A stretch of DNA of 64,000 bases from Pseudomonas sp. RSB 5.4 (lineage in GTDB: Bacteria > Pseudomonadota > Gammaproteobacteria > Pseudomonadales > Pseudomonadaceae): NCBI RefSeq assembly GCF_037126175.1, contig NZ_CP146986.1:1082501-1146500 (forward strand), given 5' to 3'. The notes below the pieces were generated by a model. That model had not been told where the DNA came from, searched no databases, and saw only the letters and a program-made list of their open reading frames with translations. The translations under genes were made by a program, and so were the position numbers. Position 1 is the stretch's first letter, and each line of letters opens with the position of its first letter. Below are positions 26,455 through 35,694 of the stretch, piece by piece.

Positions 26455-27723
26455 ATGAGCAAATATCAAGCATTCGAGAGCGCAACGCTTCCGGAGAGTT
26501 ACCGCGACAGTATCGTAAAAATGAAACGCACCTTGCGCGCGCAGATCGGCGATGTGCAGGGGCTGTTCGCCGAGGTCAGTGAGTTTATTGCCGGCGAGAT
26601 TGCGTCGGTCAAAGCCCAGGAGGCGCAGACCGGGTCGGGCTGGCCGGTGCTGGAGTTCGCTGATATCGCCGCTGGCACAGTGACTGCCGAGCAGTTGGCT
26701 TTGATCAAGCGTCGCGGTAGCGTGGTGATCCGCAATCACTTCCCCCGCGAGCAGGTGCTGCAGTGGGACCAAGGGTTACTGGATTACCTCGACAAGAACC
26801 GGTTCGATGCGTTTTACCGTGGGCCGGTCGACCAGTTTTTTGGCAACCTGGAGGCTTCGCGACCGGAGATTTTTCCGATCTATTGGTCGGCGGCGCAAAT
26901 GCAGTTGCGTCAGCATGAGCGGATGGGCACGGCGCAGGCGTTTCTCAATCGGTTGTGGAAGACTCATTCGCACGGTCAGGACTGGTTCAATCCGGACATC
27001 AACGCGCTGTATCCGGATCGGGTACGTCGGCGTCCGCCGGGCACGCACTCGAAAGGCCTTGGCCCGCACACCGATTCCGGGGCGCTGGAGCGCTGGCTGC
27101 ATCCGGCGTATCTGAAAGTCTTCGACAAAATCTACAGCAACGACTTCGCGGCCTACGACCCGTGGGATGCGGCGTTTCGTACCGAGGTGGATGAATACGC
27201 CTACAAGGACACGGTGAAGTGTTCGGCGTTTCGCACGTTTCAGGGCTGGACTGCGCTGTCGGACATGCAGGCCGATCAAGGCGTGCTGCACACCCTGCCG
27301 ATCCCCAAGGCGATGGCCTACTTGCTGTTGCGGCCGCTGCTCGATGATGTGCCCGAAGACGAGTTGTGTGGAGTGGCGCCGGGCAAGGTGCTGCCGGTGT
27401 CGCGGCAATGGCATCCGCTGCTGATCGAGGGGCTGAGTCCGATTCCGGATGTGCAGGCCGGTGATTCGGTGTGGTGGCATTGCGATGTGATCCATAGCGT
27501 TGCGCCGGTGCAGAACCAGCAGGGCTGGGGCAACGTGATGTACGTGCCGGCAGCGCCGATGTGTCCGAAGAATCTGCGCTATGCGCGGGATGTGTTCAGG
27601 GCGTTTGAGCGGGGTGCTTCGCCGGATGATTTTCCGCGGGAGGATTATGAGCGCTCGTGGGTGGAGCGTTTTGCTGTGGAGAGTCTGAATCCGTTGGGGC
27701 GCGCGGGACTTGGGCTGGAGTAG
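26455..27723 (+). CDS. DUF1479 (YbiU-like) putative Fe(II)/2-oxoglutarate oxygenase
   Basis: A 422-residue protein of the YbiU/DUF1479 family. The cupin-type iron triad is visible as HTD (His205, Asp207) and His348 in HCDVIHSV. The family resembles 2-oxoglutarate-dependent dioxygenases; the substrate has not been established to my knowledge. It follows an AraC regulator and is monocistronic. A REP doublet lies downstream. Confidence 0.87.
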   Translation: MSKYQAFESATLPESYRDSIVKMKRTLRAQIGDVQGLFAEVSEFIAGEIASVKAQEAQTGSGWPVLEFADIAAGTVTAEQLALIKRRGSVVIRNHFPREQVLQWDQGLLDYLDKNRFDAFYRGPVDQFFGNLEASRPEIFPIYWSAAQMQLRQHERMGTAQAFLNRLWKTHSHGQDWFNPDINALYPDRVRRRPPGTHSKGLGPHTDSGALERWLHPAYLKVFDKIYSNDFAAYDPWDAAFRTEVDEYAYKDTVKCSAFRTFQGWTALSDMQADQGVLHTLPIPKAMAYLLLRPLLDDVPEDELCGVAPGKVLPVSRQWHPLLIEGLSPIPDVQAGDSVWWHCDVIHSVAPVQNQQGWGNVMYVPAAPMCPKNLRYARDVFRAFERGASPDDFPREDYERSWVERFAVESLNPLGRAGLGLE

Positions 27724-28090
27724 GTATTTGGAAATTGCGGCCGATTCGCGGCCCCTTCGGACGGTGTGATGTTTCGTTAAACCTTTCGCCATGGGTGTTG
27801 TGTTGTCTGATCGCTGGCGGTGGTCTCGGGTAGTTTGTTGGCTGAGCTGGCGCCTTCGCGAGCAAGCCCGCTCCCACAATGGTCTTGCGGTGTTCGCGAA
27901 TGTGGTGGCGGGCACAAAACCTGTGGGAGTGAGCCTGCTCGCGAATCGGATATCCACGGTACTCAAGTCTATTCATTACCCTTTTGGACACAGTGTTTGT
28001 CCAACCGACCGATTTTTGCCGTGCGCCTGAACCCCTAACATCGTCTGCAACCCGTGACCCAACACGGTTCCCCACAAGACGGTGAACATC
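27724..28090. other. Intergenic region with REP doublet and a DUF2790 promoter zone
   Basis: Holds REP sequences at 27852-27949. Downstream of these, before the DUF2790 gene, is an AT-richer patch (CAAGTCTATTCATTACCC) that could be promoter-like, but no confident site. Nothing codes here. Confidence 0.7.
27852..27949. repeat. REP doublet
   Basis: GCCTTCGCGAGCAAGCCCGCTCCCAC near 27852 and CTGTGGGAGTGAGCCTGCTCGCGAA near 27921, in opposite orientation. The first belongs to the same family as the 135-bp array at 54402. Confidence 0.85.
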
Positions 28091-28342
28091 ATGAAACTTG
28101 CAAAAATCGCTCTTCTTCTGGTCCTCGGTGGTATCGGCGCGCAAGCCTTTGCGGCGGATGAAACCGCGCAAGTCGAGGCGTACAACGCCGCCGCTCAAGC
28201 AGACATCGCCCACGTGGTGTCGATCTCCGAAGCGGCCAATCAGTGCGGCGCGGTGCCGGTGCAGATGACTTATGAAGACTCGACCGGTGCGCGGCATGTC
28301 GTGCAATACCAGGTGATGGGTAGCGGTTGTTCCAACGGTTAA
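28091..28342 (+). CDS. DUF2790 small exported protein
   Basis: An 83-residue protein with a cleavable signal peptide (MKLAKIALLLVLGG..., cut near AFA-AD, residue 21) and a 60-residue mature part containing VVSISEAANQCG and SGC, two Cys that could pair. It belongs to the DUF2790 family common in Pseudomonas, in which several members are induced by stress or metal limitation in P. aeruginosa as I recall; function not established. Monocistronic. Confidence 0.88.
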   Translation: MKLAKIALLLVLGGIGAQAFAADETAQVEAYNAAAQADIAHVVSISEAANQCGAVPVQMTYEDSTGARHVVQYQVMGSGCSNG

Positions 28343-28386
28343 TGTCGGTGCAAGCGCTGGAGGGTCGACACTCCAGGTCTGCGGCA

Positions 28387-29331
28387 CTAAGCGTTGGCGA
28401 GTGGTCTGGCGCCGGCCATGTCTTCATCGGATGCCAGCAGTTGCGGGATGGCGGTTTTCAGGAACTCCACCCAGGTCTTGATTTTGGCGTCGACGAATTT
28501 GCGCGACGGGTAGATCGCGAACAGGTTGTATTCCTCCAGGCGGTACTGCGGCAGTACCCGCACCAGTGTGCCTCCGACCAATCCTTCGACGGCTGATGCC
28601 AGCGGCTGAATGCCGATGCCCATGCCATTTCTGATTGCCGTGGCCATGCCGTCGGCGGTGTTGATGTGGAAGGGCGAGTCGGGGATATTCTGGGTTTCCA
28701 TGCCTTGTGGGCCTTCGAACACCCAGTTTTCTGCAGGCATCACCGTGTTGACGATGCGCAGGCAGTCGTGCGCGGCGAGGTCGGCGGGTGTGGCGGGATG
28801 GCCGCGTTTGGCCAGGTACGCCGGTGAGGCGCAGAGGATGCTGTAGGTGGTGCCCAGGCGTTGCGCGACGAAGCCGGAATCGGGCAGGTCGCGGGCGAGG
28901 ACGATCGACATGTCGTAGCTTTCTTCGAGCAGGTCGGGCAGGCGATTGCTCAGGGTCAGGTCGAACATCACCGTGGGGTGAATCTCGCGGTAACGGGCGA
29001 TTGCATTGATCACGTAGTGGTTGCCGATGGCGGCCATGGCGTGAATCTTCAGACGCCCGACCGGCAGGGTCTGGGCGGTGCCGGCTTCTTCGTCGGCTTC
29101 GCGCAGGTCATCGAGGATTTTTTCGGCACGCTGCAAATAACGCACACCGGCTTCGGTCAGGGCGAGGCGGCGAGTGGTGCGGTTGATCAGGCGCGTGTGC
29201 AACCGGGCTTCGAGGCTGGAGACGGCTTTGGAGACGTTGGTCGTGGTGGTGTCGAGCACGTCGGCCGCAGCGGTGAAGCTGCCGCTCTGGGCCACGGCGA
29301 CGAAGCAGCGCAGGGTCTGAATGACGTCCAT
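28387..29331 (-). CDS. LysR-family transcriptional regulator
   Basis: A 314-residue LTTR of the DSF_2/CrgA-like subgroup: HTH in residues 1-60 (LDTTTTNVSKAVSSLEARL), then an effector-binding domain. ATG 29331 (MDVIQTL) fits the family; a longer form from 29364 adds eleven residues, and neither has a clear ribosome site. It is divergent from mug and lies upstream of no obvious target on its own strand, so its regulon is unknown. Confidence 0.87.
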   Translation of the reverse strand: MDVIQTLRCFVAVAQSGSFTAAADVLDTTTTNVSKAVSSLEARLHTRLINRTTRRLALTEAGVRYLQRAEKILDDLREADEEAGTAQTLPVGRLKIHAMAAIGNHYVINAIARYREIHPTVMFDLTLSNRLPDLLEESYDMSIVLARDLPDSGFVAQRLGTTYSILCASPAYLAKRGHPATPADLAAHDCLRIVNTVMPAENWVFEGPQGMETQNIPDSPFHINTADGMATAIRNGMGIGIQPLASAVEGLVGGTLVRVLPQYRLEEYNLFAIYPSRKFVDAKIKTWVEFLKTAIPQLLASDEDMAGARPLANA

Positions 29332-29417
29332 CGTTGTTGTTGGCTCTGTGGCTGGGATGGCCATTCTAGGGTTTGCCGTGGGTGGTGTTGCAAATGTTTG
29401 CGAACGAGGGCGGGCGC

Positions 29418-29936
29418 ATGGCGGGTGAAGGGCTTGAAGACATTCTGGCGCCGGGGCTTTCGGTGGTGTTCTGCGGGATCAATCCGGGGTTGCTCGCGGC
29501 GGCGCAGGGGCATCATTTTGCCGGACGCGGCAATCGCTTCTGGCGCACCTTGCACCTGGCCGGGTTCACCCCGTATGAAGTGCGGGCGGAGGATGATCGA
29601 AGCCTCCTGCAATTTGGCTGCGGGTTGACGGCGGTGGTCGAGCGGCCGACGGCGCGGGCGGATCAGTTGGCGGCGCAGGAGTTTGCCGCAGCGGCCCTGG
29701 GCTTTGAGCAGAAAATCAGCTGCCATGCGCCGCGCTGTGTGGCGTTTCTTGGCAAGGCTGCGTATGCGGCGTTGTCGGGGCAGAAGGTGGTGGCGTGGGG
29801 GCCGCAGGCAAGGACCTTCGGCGGCGCGCACGTGTGGGTGTTGCCCAATCCCAGTGGGCGCAATCGGGCGTTCTCCCTTGAGCAACTGGTCGCGGCATAT
29901 CAGGAGTTGCATGAGGCATTGATCGCGAGCGGGTAA
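29418..29936 (+). CDS. mug: G/U mismatch-specific uracil-DNA glycosylase
   Basis: A 172-residue double-strand-specific mismatch uracil/thymine DNA glycosylase. Motif A is GINPGL (20-25) and the mismatch-wedge motif NPSGRNR (144-150), both as in E. coli Mug (168 residues). It removes uracil or ethenocytosine from G:U and similar mispairs, starting base-excision repair. ATG 29418 follows GAGG by eight bases. Followed after 72 bases by a DUF1801 gene. Confidence 0.93.
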   Translation: MAGEGLEDILAPGLSVVFCGINPGLLAAAQGHHFAGRGNRFWRTLHLAGFTPYEVRAEDDRSLLQFGCGLTAVVERPTARADQLAAQEFAAAALGFEQKISCHAPRCVAFLGKAAYAALSGQKVVAWGPQARTFGGAHVWVLPNPSGRNRAFSLEQLVAAYQELHEALIASG

Positions 29937-30008
29937 ATCATGCGTCCAGCGTTTTTCGGTTGGCCAGCTACGATTGATGCAGTCAAATCGCCGAGGAGGA
30001 CGCCCGCC

Positions 30009-30392
30009 ATGAAGCCCGAAAACCCAAACATCGACGCCTCGGCGCTGATCGACGCTCGAATCGCCGAACTCGCCGATTGGCGCGGCGCGATCCTCGGCGA
30101 GATTCGCAAGGTCATTCGCCAGGCCGATCCCGAGGTGGTGGAGGAGTGGAAGTGGCGCGGCGTTCCGGTGTGGTCGCGGGGCGGGATCATTTGCACCGGA
30201 GAGACTTACAAGGCGGCGGTGAAGATGACCTTCGCCAAAGGCGCGGCGCTGGCCGATCCAGCGGGGTTGTTCAACGCCAGCCTTGAGGGCAACACCCGCC
30301 GGGCGATTGATTTTCACGAGAGCGACCCGGTCGATGAGCAGGCCTTGAAAACGCTGATTCGCGAGGCGATCAAGCTGAATTTGTCGAAGTGA
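30009..30392 (+). CDS. DUF1801 domain protein
   Basis: A 127-residue cytoplasmic protein of the DUF1801/YdhG-like family: helix, then the block VVEEWKWRGVPVWSRGG and a C-terminal helical part (ALKTLIREAIKLNL). ATG 30009 follows AGGAGG. The family has been linked to iron or ferredoxin-like roles only loosely, and no function is asserted. Co-directional with mug. Confidence 0.86.
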   Translation: MKPENPNIDASALIDARIAELADWRGAILGEIRKVIRQADPEVVEEWKWRGVPVWSRGGIICTGETYKAAVKMTFAKGAALADPAGLFNASLEGNTRRAIDFHESDPVDEQALKTLIREAIKLNLSK

Positions 30393-30529
30393 ATCGCGGC
30401 GTTTGCCTTGGCTCAGAAATAACTGGCTGTTTTAAAACAAATTTTTTTGCATTCAGGGCTTCCCAGATCAAAAAAAGGTTGGTAAATTGCGGCCCATTCT
30501 CGCAGAGCTTGTTACAGAGCTTGAGATAC

Positions 30530-30604
30530 AGGGGCGTCGCCAAGCGGTAAGGCAGCAGGTTTTGATCCTGCCATGCGTTGGTTCGAATCCAGCCGCCCCT
30601 GCCA
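30530..30604 (+). tRNA. tRNA-Gln (anticodon TTG)
   Basis: 75 bases. Acceptor stem AGGGGCG / CGCCCCT, D-arm GCC-AAGCGGTAA-GGC, anticodon stem-loop CAGG-TTTTGAT-CCTG with TTG, T-arm with GGTTCGAATCC, encoded 3' GCCA. A terminator follows directly. Confidence 0.97.
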
Positions 30605-30611
30605 TATTCAG

Positions 30612-30646
30612 AAAAAACGCCAGTCCGAAAGGGCTGGCGTTTTTTT
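30612..30646 (+). terminator. tRNA-Gln terminator
   Basis: Hairpin CGCCAGTCC-GAAA-GGGCTGGCG with an A run before and seven Ts after. Confidence 0.93.
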
Positions 30647-30775
30647 ATGCGCGCGATTTGGGTCTGGCATCGACAGTGGCCTGAGCCGGAGCGGGGACTG
30701 ATGTAAACTGCCCGCGCAAAAGTCCCGGTGCGTCGTTGGCCGGCGACCCTCAATCTCTCCAGACAAGAGACTTTC

Positions 30776-31156
30776 ATGGCTAATCAAGACCTCAGCTTCA
30801 CCCCTGATCCGGATGCAGATTCGATTTCCTCCGATGTTGTCGGTTTCAACGGCATTCTGGTTTCGACCCAGATCCCGACCCGTGCCGACGGCAGCCTGGA
30901 GCTGGGCGACATCACCCTGCAAAGCGAATGCACCCTGCAGGCGCTGAAAGTGGCGCTGGAGCGGGCCGGCAGTTCGATGGATCGGGTCATGCACCTGACC
31001 ATCTACCTCACCGACATGGCTGACCGTGCGGCATTCAACGAAGTCTACAAGCGCTTCTTCGCCAAGCCATGGCCGGTGCGCGCGGCTGTGGGCGTGGCGT
31101 CGCTGGCAGTGGAAGGCATGCGCGTGGAAGTCACCGCGATGGCTGCCAAGGCCTGA
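30776..31156 (+). CDS. RidA/YjgF-family protein
   Basis: A 126-residue RidA-family protein. The strand LVSTQIPTRADGSLELGD, the helix-sheet pattern and the C-terminal WPVRAAVGVASLAVEG motif match; the Arg of PVRAA corresponds to the catalytic Arg of imine/enamine deaminases. The Gly-rich glutamate-type C-terminal motif (VEVTAMA) is altered from the EIEAIA of RidA, so it may be a different RidA subfamily member. ATG 30776 has AAGAGA upstream. A second RidA-like gene is at 46624. Confidence 0.87.
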   Translation: MANQDLSFTPDPDADSISSDVVGFNGILVSTQIPTRADGSLELGDITLQSECTLQALKVALERAGSSMDRVMHLTIYLTDMADRAAFNEVYKRFFAKPWPVRAAVGVASLAVEGMRVEVTAMAAKA

Positions 31157-31162
31157 CCGCCC

Positions 31163-31256
31163 CCTGTAGGAGTGAGCCTGCTCGCGATAGCGGTAAATCA
31201 GCCACCATCAACGTTGACTGTGCCACCATCATCGCGAGCAGGCTCACTCCTACAGG
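31163..31256. repeat. REP doublet, 26-bp perfect inverted arms
   Basis: CCTGTAGGAGTGAGCCTGCT begins the left arm (31163-31188) and the right arm (31231-31256) is its exact reverse complement over 26 bases. The spacer is 42 bases. Confidence 0.9.
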
Positions 31257-31373
31257 AGACTCTCGTGTCGGATTGGAGCGAGGTCATCTGCCACTTGGCA
31301 GCACAGGCGTGCCGCTCGGGCGTTTCGCGGCTACAATGCGCGCCTTAACCGTGACAGCCTGACTAAAAAAACT

Positions 31374-33362
31374 ATGTCCTTGCCCAAGCATCATCTGGAA
31401 TTGCTCAGCCCCGCCCGTGACGTGGCGATTGCCCGCGAGGCGATCCTGCACGGCGCCGATGCCGTGTACATCGGTGGCCCGAGCTTCGGCGCGCGCCACA
31501 ACGCCTGCAACGAGGTGAGCGAAATCGCCGAGCTGGTGGAGTTTGCCCGCCGTTATCACGCGCGCATTTTCACCACCATCAACACCATCCTGCACGACAA
31601 TGAACTGGAGCCGGCGCGCAAGCTGATCCACCAGTTGTACGATGCCGGTGTCGACGCGCTGATCGTCCAGGATCTGGGCGTGATGGAACTGGACATCCCG
31701 CCGATTGAGCTGCATGCCAGTACCCAGACCGACATCCGCACCCTTGAGCGGGCGAAGTTCCTCGATCAGGCCGGTTTCTCGCAACTGGTACTGGCCCGCG
31801 AGCTGAACCTGAAAGAAATCCGCGCCATCGCCGACGAAACCGATGCGGCCATCGAATTCTTCATTCACGGTGCGCTGTGCGTGGCGTTCTCCGGGCAGTG
31901 CAACATTTCCCACGCGCAGACCGGGCGCAGCGCTAACCGTGGCGATTGCTCCCAGGCCTGCCGTTTGCCGTACACCCTGAAAGACGAAAAGGGTGGGGTG
32001 ATCGCCTACGAAAAACACCTGCTGTCGATGAAGGACAACAACCAGAGCGCCAACATCCGCGCGCTGGTCGAGGCCGGTGTGCGCTCGTTCAAGATCGAAG
32101 GGCGCTACAAGGACATGGGCTATGTGAAGAACATCACTGCCTATTACCGCCAGCGCCTCGACGACGTGCTCGAAGATCGCCCGGACCTGGCCCGCGCTTC
32201 CAGCGGCCGTACCGCGCACTTCTTCCTGCCGGACCCGGAAAAGACCTTCCACCGTGGCAGCACCGACTACTTCGTCACTGATCGCAAGATCGACATCGGC
32301 GCGTTCGACTCGCCGACCTTCACCGGTCTGCCGGTGGGCACCGTCGAGAAAGTCGGCAAGCGTGACATGCAGGTGGTGACTCAGGAGCCGCTGTCCAACG
32401 GCGATGGCCTCAACGTGCTGGTCAAGCGTGAAGTCGTGGGTTTCCGCGCCAATATCGCCGAGCCGAAGGGCGAGTTCGAAGAAGACGGCGAGAAGCGCTA
32501 TCGCTACCGTGTCGAGCCGAACGAAATGCCCGAAGGCCTGTACAAGCTGCGGCCGAACCATCCGCTGAACCGCAACCTCGACCACAACTGGCAACAGGCG
32601 CTGCAGAAGACGTCTGCCGAGCGTCGTGTGGCCCTGAGCTGGGTTGCTCGCCTGCGTGAAGAACAGCTGGAAGTGACTGCGACCAGTGAAGAGGGGATCA
32701 GCGCCAGCGTGACCCTGAACGGTCCGTTCGGTGTAGCCAACAAGCCGGAGCAGGCGCTGGAGCAATTGCAGGATCTGCTCGGTCAGCTCGGCACCACCCA
32801 GTACCACGCCACCGACATCAAGCTCGATGCACCGCAGGCGTTCTTCATTCCGAACTCGCAGCTCAAGGCCCTGCGCCGCGAAGTGATCGAAGCGCTGACC
32901 GCCGCCCGTGTCGCGGCGCATCCGCGTGGCAGCCGCAAGGCTGAAACCACGCCGCCGCCGGTGTACCCGGAGTCGCACCTGTCGTTCCTGGCCAACGTCT
33001 ACAACCAGAAGGCGCGCGACTTCTATCACCGTCACGGCGTGAAGCTGATCGATGCGGCCTACGAGGCGCACGAAGAGGCTGGTGAAGTGCCGGTGATGAT
33101 CACCAAGCACTGCCTGCGTTTCTCGTTCAACCTGTGCCCGAAACAGGCCAAAGGCGTGACCGGTGTGCGCACCAAGGTCGCGCCGATGCAGCTGATTCAC
33201 GGCGACGAAGTGCTGACCCTGAAGTTCGACTGCAAGCCGTGCGAGATGCACATCATCGGCAAGATGAAAGGCCACATCCTCAACATGCCGCAACCGGGCA
33301 GCGTGGTCGGCCACATCAGCCCGGAAGACCTGCTGAAAACCATCCCGCGCGCGCCACACTGA
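31374..33362 (+). CDS. rlhA: 23S rRNA 5-hydroxycytidine C2501 synthase, U32 peptidase family
   Basis: A 662-residue U32-family protein of the long (RlhA/YdcP) type with the C-terminal DUF3656-like extension; E. coli RlhA is 653. RlhA hydroxylates C2501 of 23S rRNA. Cysteines grouped as GQCNIS, GDCSQACR and, near the end, CKPCEMH are placed as in RlhA, where they are thought to bind an Fe-S cluster. Shorter paralogues modify tRNA (TrhP), and length plus C-terminal extension separates them. Monocistronic, no clear ribosome site. Confidence 0.93.
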   Translation: MSLPKHHLELLSPARDVAIAREAILHGADAVYIGGPSFGARHNACNEVSEIAELVEFARRYHARIFTTINTILHDNELEPARKLIHQLYDAGVDALIVQDLGVMELDIPPIELHASTQTDIRTLERAKFLDQAGFSQLVLARELNLKEIRAIADETDAAIEFFIHGALCVAFSGQCNISHAQTGRSANRGDCSQACRLPYTLKDEKGGVIAYEKHLLSMKDNNQSANIRALVEAGVRSFKIEGRYKDMGYVKNITAYYRQRLDDVLEDRPDLARASSGRTAHFFLPDPEKTFHRGSTDYFVTDRKIDIGAFDSPTFTGLPVGTVEKVGKRDMQVVTQEPLSNGDGLNVLVKREVVGFRANIAEPKGEFEEDGEKRYRYRVEPNEMPEGLYKLRPNHPLNRNLDHNWQQALQKTSAERRVALSWVARLREEQLEVTATSEEGISASVTLNGPFGVANKPEQALEQLQDLLGQLGTTQYHATDIKLDAPQAFFIPNSQLKALRREVIEALTAARVAAHPRGSRKAETTPPPVYPESHLSFLANVYNQKARDFYHRHGVKLIDAAYEAHEEAGEVPVMITKHCLRFSFNLCPKQAKGVTGVRTKVAPMQLIHGDEVLTLKFDCKPCEMHIIGKMKGHILNMPQPGSVVGHISPEDLLKTIPRAPH

Positions 33363-33389
33363 GTGACGGGCAGGCGTGGCGCTACGGTG

Positions 33390-34358
33390 TCACGCCTGCG
33401 CGGGCTCTCGCTCGGCCAGCTCTTCGAGCAGGTCGGCTGACGGCACAAAGAACAATCCCCCGGTGACTGCGGTGCTGAAGTCCAGCAAACGGTCGTAGTT
33501 GCCGACGGGTTTGCCGACAAACATGTTCTCCAGCATCTGCTCGATCGGTTCCGGCGAACGCGCGTAACCGATGAAATAGGTGCCGAACTCGCCAGCCCCC
33601 GGACGACCGAACGGCATGTTGTCGCGCAGGATCTTCTGCTCCTGGCCGTCCTTGGTGATGGTGGTCAGGGCGCTGTGGGAATTGCTCGGTTTGACCTCTT
33701 CACCCAATTCGATATCGGCCAGTTTGGTCCGGCCGATCACCTTCTCCTGAGCTTCGACGCTTAAGGCATTCCACGCGTCCATCTTGTGCAGGTACTTCTG
33801 CACCAGCACATAACTGCCGGATTCGAACGCCGGGTCTTCGTTGCCTATCAGGGTGAAGTGGTCTGCCTTGCGGCCCACCGGGTTCTCGGTGCCATCGACA
33901 AAACCGATGATGCTGCGCATGTCAAAGTAGCGGAAACCCTGCACCTCATCCACCACGGTGATCGCGCCATTGAGTGCACTGCACAGCTGCGTTGCCAGTT
34001 CGAAACACAGGTCCATTTGGTCAGCACGGATGTGCAGCAGGATGTCGCCAGGCGTTGCGACGGCACGACGGCCCTCGACGCCGAACTCACGGAACGGATG
34101 CAGCGAGGCTGGGCGTGGGCTGCCGAACAGGGCGTCCCAGGCGTTGGCGCTGAACCCGCAGACACACGACAGGTTACCGTTGGGCACACGCTTGCCGACA
34201 GAGCGGGTGAGGGCGGCGATGTCGCCGCACCAGCCGCGCACCTGACTGGCGGCGTCGCTCCCGGGCAGCAGCGTGGCGACGATGAAGATCGCGCTGCTGG
34301 TGATCGGGTTGCAGATTGCTTGTGGCTCGGGTGTCTGGTTATCCATTGATGAGGTCAT
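33390..34358 (-). CDS. Dyp-type peroxidase (YfeX-like)
   Basis: A 322-residue dye-decolourising peroxidase. The GFVDGTENP motif (152-160, with catalytic Asp155) and a downstream histidine that would be the proximal haem ligand (in NSHSALTT) are present. No Tat or encapsulin-targeting tail is obvious, so it is probably cytoplasmic, like YfeX. ATG 34358 lies seven bases after GGA; 34370 has no site. It shares strand but not clear operon with the amino-acid oxidase upstream. Confidence 0.9.
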   Translation of the reverse strand: MTSSMDNQTPEPQAICNPITSSAIFIVATLLPGSDAASQVRGWCGDIAALTRSVGKRVPNGNLSCVCGFSANAWDALFGSPRPASLHPFREFGVEGRRAVATPGDILLHIRADQMDLCFELATQLCSALNGAITVVDEVQGFRYFDMRSIIGFVDGTENPVGRKADHFTLIGNEDPAFESGSYVLVQKYLHKMDAWNALSVEAQEKVIGRTKLADIELGEEVKPSNSHSALTTITKDGQEQKILRDNMPFGRPGAGEFGTYFIGYARSPEPIEQMLENMFVGKPVGNYDRLLDFSTAVTGGLFFVPSADLLEELAEREPAQA

Positions 34359-34426
34359 AGTCGGTTCCATATGCGCGGGGCCAAGGTCGGCGCTCAGTAT
34401 GAAACCAAAAACGTTTCATCGATATC

Positions 34427-35692
34427 TCAGAAGCGACCGAGTCGATAGGCACCCAGTGCCGGCAAGCCGGAGTTCGCTGAGGGTGATACCAGATGCGCGA
34501 CCATCTCTGCGGTAATCGCCGCTTGAGTCAGCCCCAGATGCTGATGACCGAACGCGAGCAGTGCCTTGCCGTCGCAGACCTTGTCGATGATCGGCAGCGA
34601 GTCCGGCAGCGACGGACGAAAGCCCATCCACGGCGTCGCGTCTTCAGCGTTCAAATCACGGCGAAACAAACCTTTGCTCAAGCGATGCAACTGCCAGGCG
34701 CGCTTCATGAACGGCGGGCGCTGCAGGCCGGCGAACTCCACCGTACCGGCCAAGCGCAGGCCGCCGGTCATTGGCGTCATGATGAACTTGCGCTCCAGCG
34801 ACGTGACGGCGAACGGCAGGCGCCCTTGCTCATGCGGCAACATCAGGTGATAGCCGCGTTCGGTGTCCAGCGGCACGCGTTTACCGGTCAGTGCAGTGGT
34901 GAGCTTCGCCGAATGCGCGCCACAGGCGATCAGCACCTGCCGCGCGGTGAAACGCCCCTGATCGGTGATCAGCGACACGCCATGCGCCTGCAACTGGCCG
35001 CCCTGAACCTCCTGCCGGAAGAACTGCACGCCGGCCGTTTTGGCCGCACTCACCAGTTCGCACACCACTTGATACGGGTCGAGAAAATGCCCGGTGCGCG
35101 GGTAGAACAACCCGCCCTGAATCTGTTCGCTGAGCTGCGGCGCGCTTTCTCGCACGGCGCTGGCCGACCAGAAATCCACCGGCACCTGTTGCTGACGCAT
35201 GCGCGCCTGCAAGGCTTCGACGGCTTGTCGCGATTCGGCGCGCTCGAATACCAGCAGCGAGCCGTCCTCCTTGAGCAGGTCGGGGCGGGCGATGCTCTGC
35301 AGCAGTCGCTTCCAGGCATCGAGGCTGCTTTCGTTGAGCGCGCGCAAACCGGCCACGGTGCGCTGAAACGGCGCCGGACGCAGGTTCAGCAACAATCGGC
35401 TGAACCACGGCACGGCGCGCGGCATGTACTTCCAGTCCAGGCGCAGCGGCCCCATCGGGTCCATCAGCATCGCTGGCAGACGCATGAGGATCGACGCATC
35501 GGCAATCGGAAACACCTGCTCGGTGGCCAGATGCCCGGCGTTGCCAAACGAGGCGCCCTGACCGGGCGGCTGCTTGTCGATGACCACCACCCGCTGACCC
35601 TGACGCGCCAGCTGCAGGGCACAGGCGACGCCGATGATGCCGGCGCCGATCACCGCTATATCGGCGTTGTCCGCTGTGAGGTTGTCGGGCAT
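34427..35692 (-). CDS. lhpB: FAD-dependent D-amino-acid (D-hydroxyproline) dehydrogenase
   Basis: A 421-residue DadA-family flavoprotein. The FAD-binding GAGIIG is at residues 16-21. In the trans-4-hydroxyproline pathway, D-hydroxyproline made by the epimerase is oxidised to 1-pyrroline-4-hydroxy-2-carboxylate. The start ATG 35692 is just past the stop of the aldehyde dehydrogenase gene, consistent with translational coupling. It is a single-polypeptide enzyme, unlike the heteromeric type known from P. aeruginosa. Substrate is assigned from gene context, so the symbol is tentative. Confidence 0.82.
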   Translation of the reverse strand: MPDNLTADNADIAVIGAGIIGVACALQLARQGQRVVVIDKQPPGQGASFGNAGHLATEQVFPIADASILMRLPAMLMDPMGPLRLDWKYMPRAVPWFSRLLLNLRPAPFQRTVAGLRALNESSLDAWKRLLQSIARPDLLKEDGSLLVFERAESRQAVEALQARMRQQQVPVDFWSASAVRESAPQLSEQIQGGLFYPRTGHFLDPYQVVCELVSAAKTAGVQFFRQEVQGGQLQAHGVSLITDQGRFTARQVLIACGAHSAKLTTALTGKRVPLDTERGYHLMLPHEQGRLPFAVTSLERKFIMTPMTGGLRLAGTVEFAGLQRPPFMKRAWQLHRLSKGLFRRDLNAEDATPWMGFRPSLPDSLPIIDKVCDGKALLAFGHQHLGLTQAAITAEMVAHLVSPSANSGLPALGAYRLGRF

Positions 35693-35694
35693 GG

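Noticed and set aside
30370..30777. Open frame on the minus strand across the tRNA-Gln gene
   Set aside because: It runs through a tRNA and its terminator; not plausible as protein.
31284..33359. 691-residue open frame antisense to rlhA
   Set aside because: It is entirely antisense to a conserved gene and is a composition effect of high GC; similar antisense frames occur at 6805-8286 and 8365-9735.
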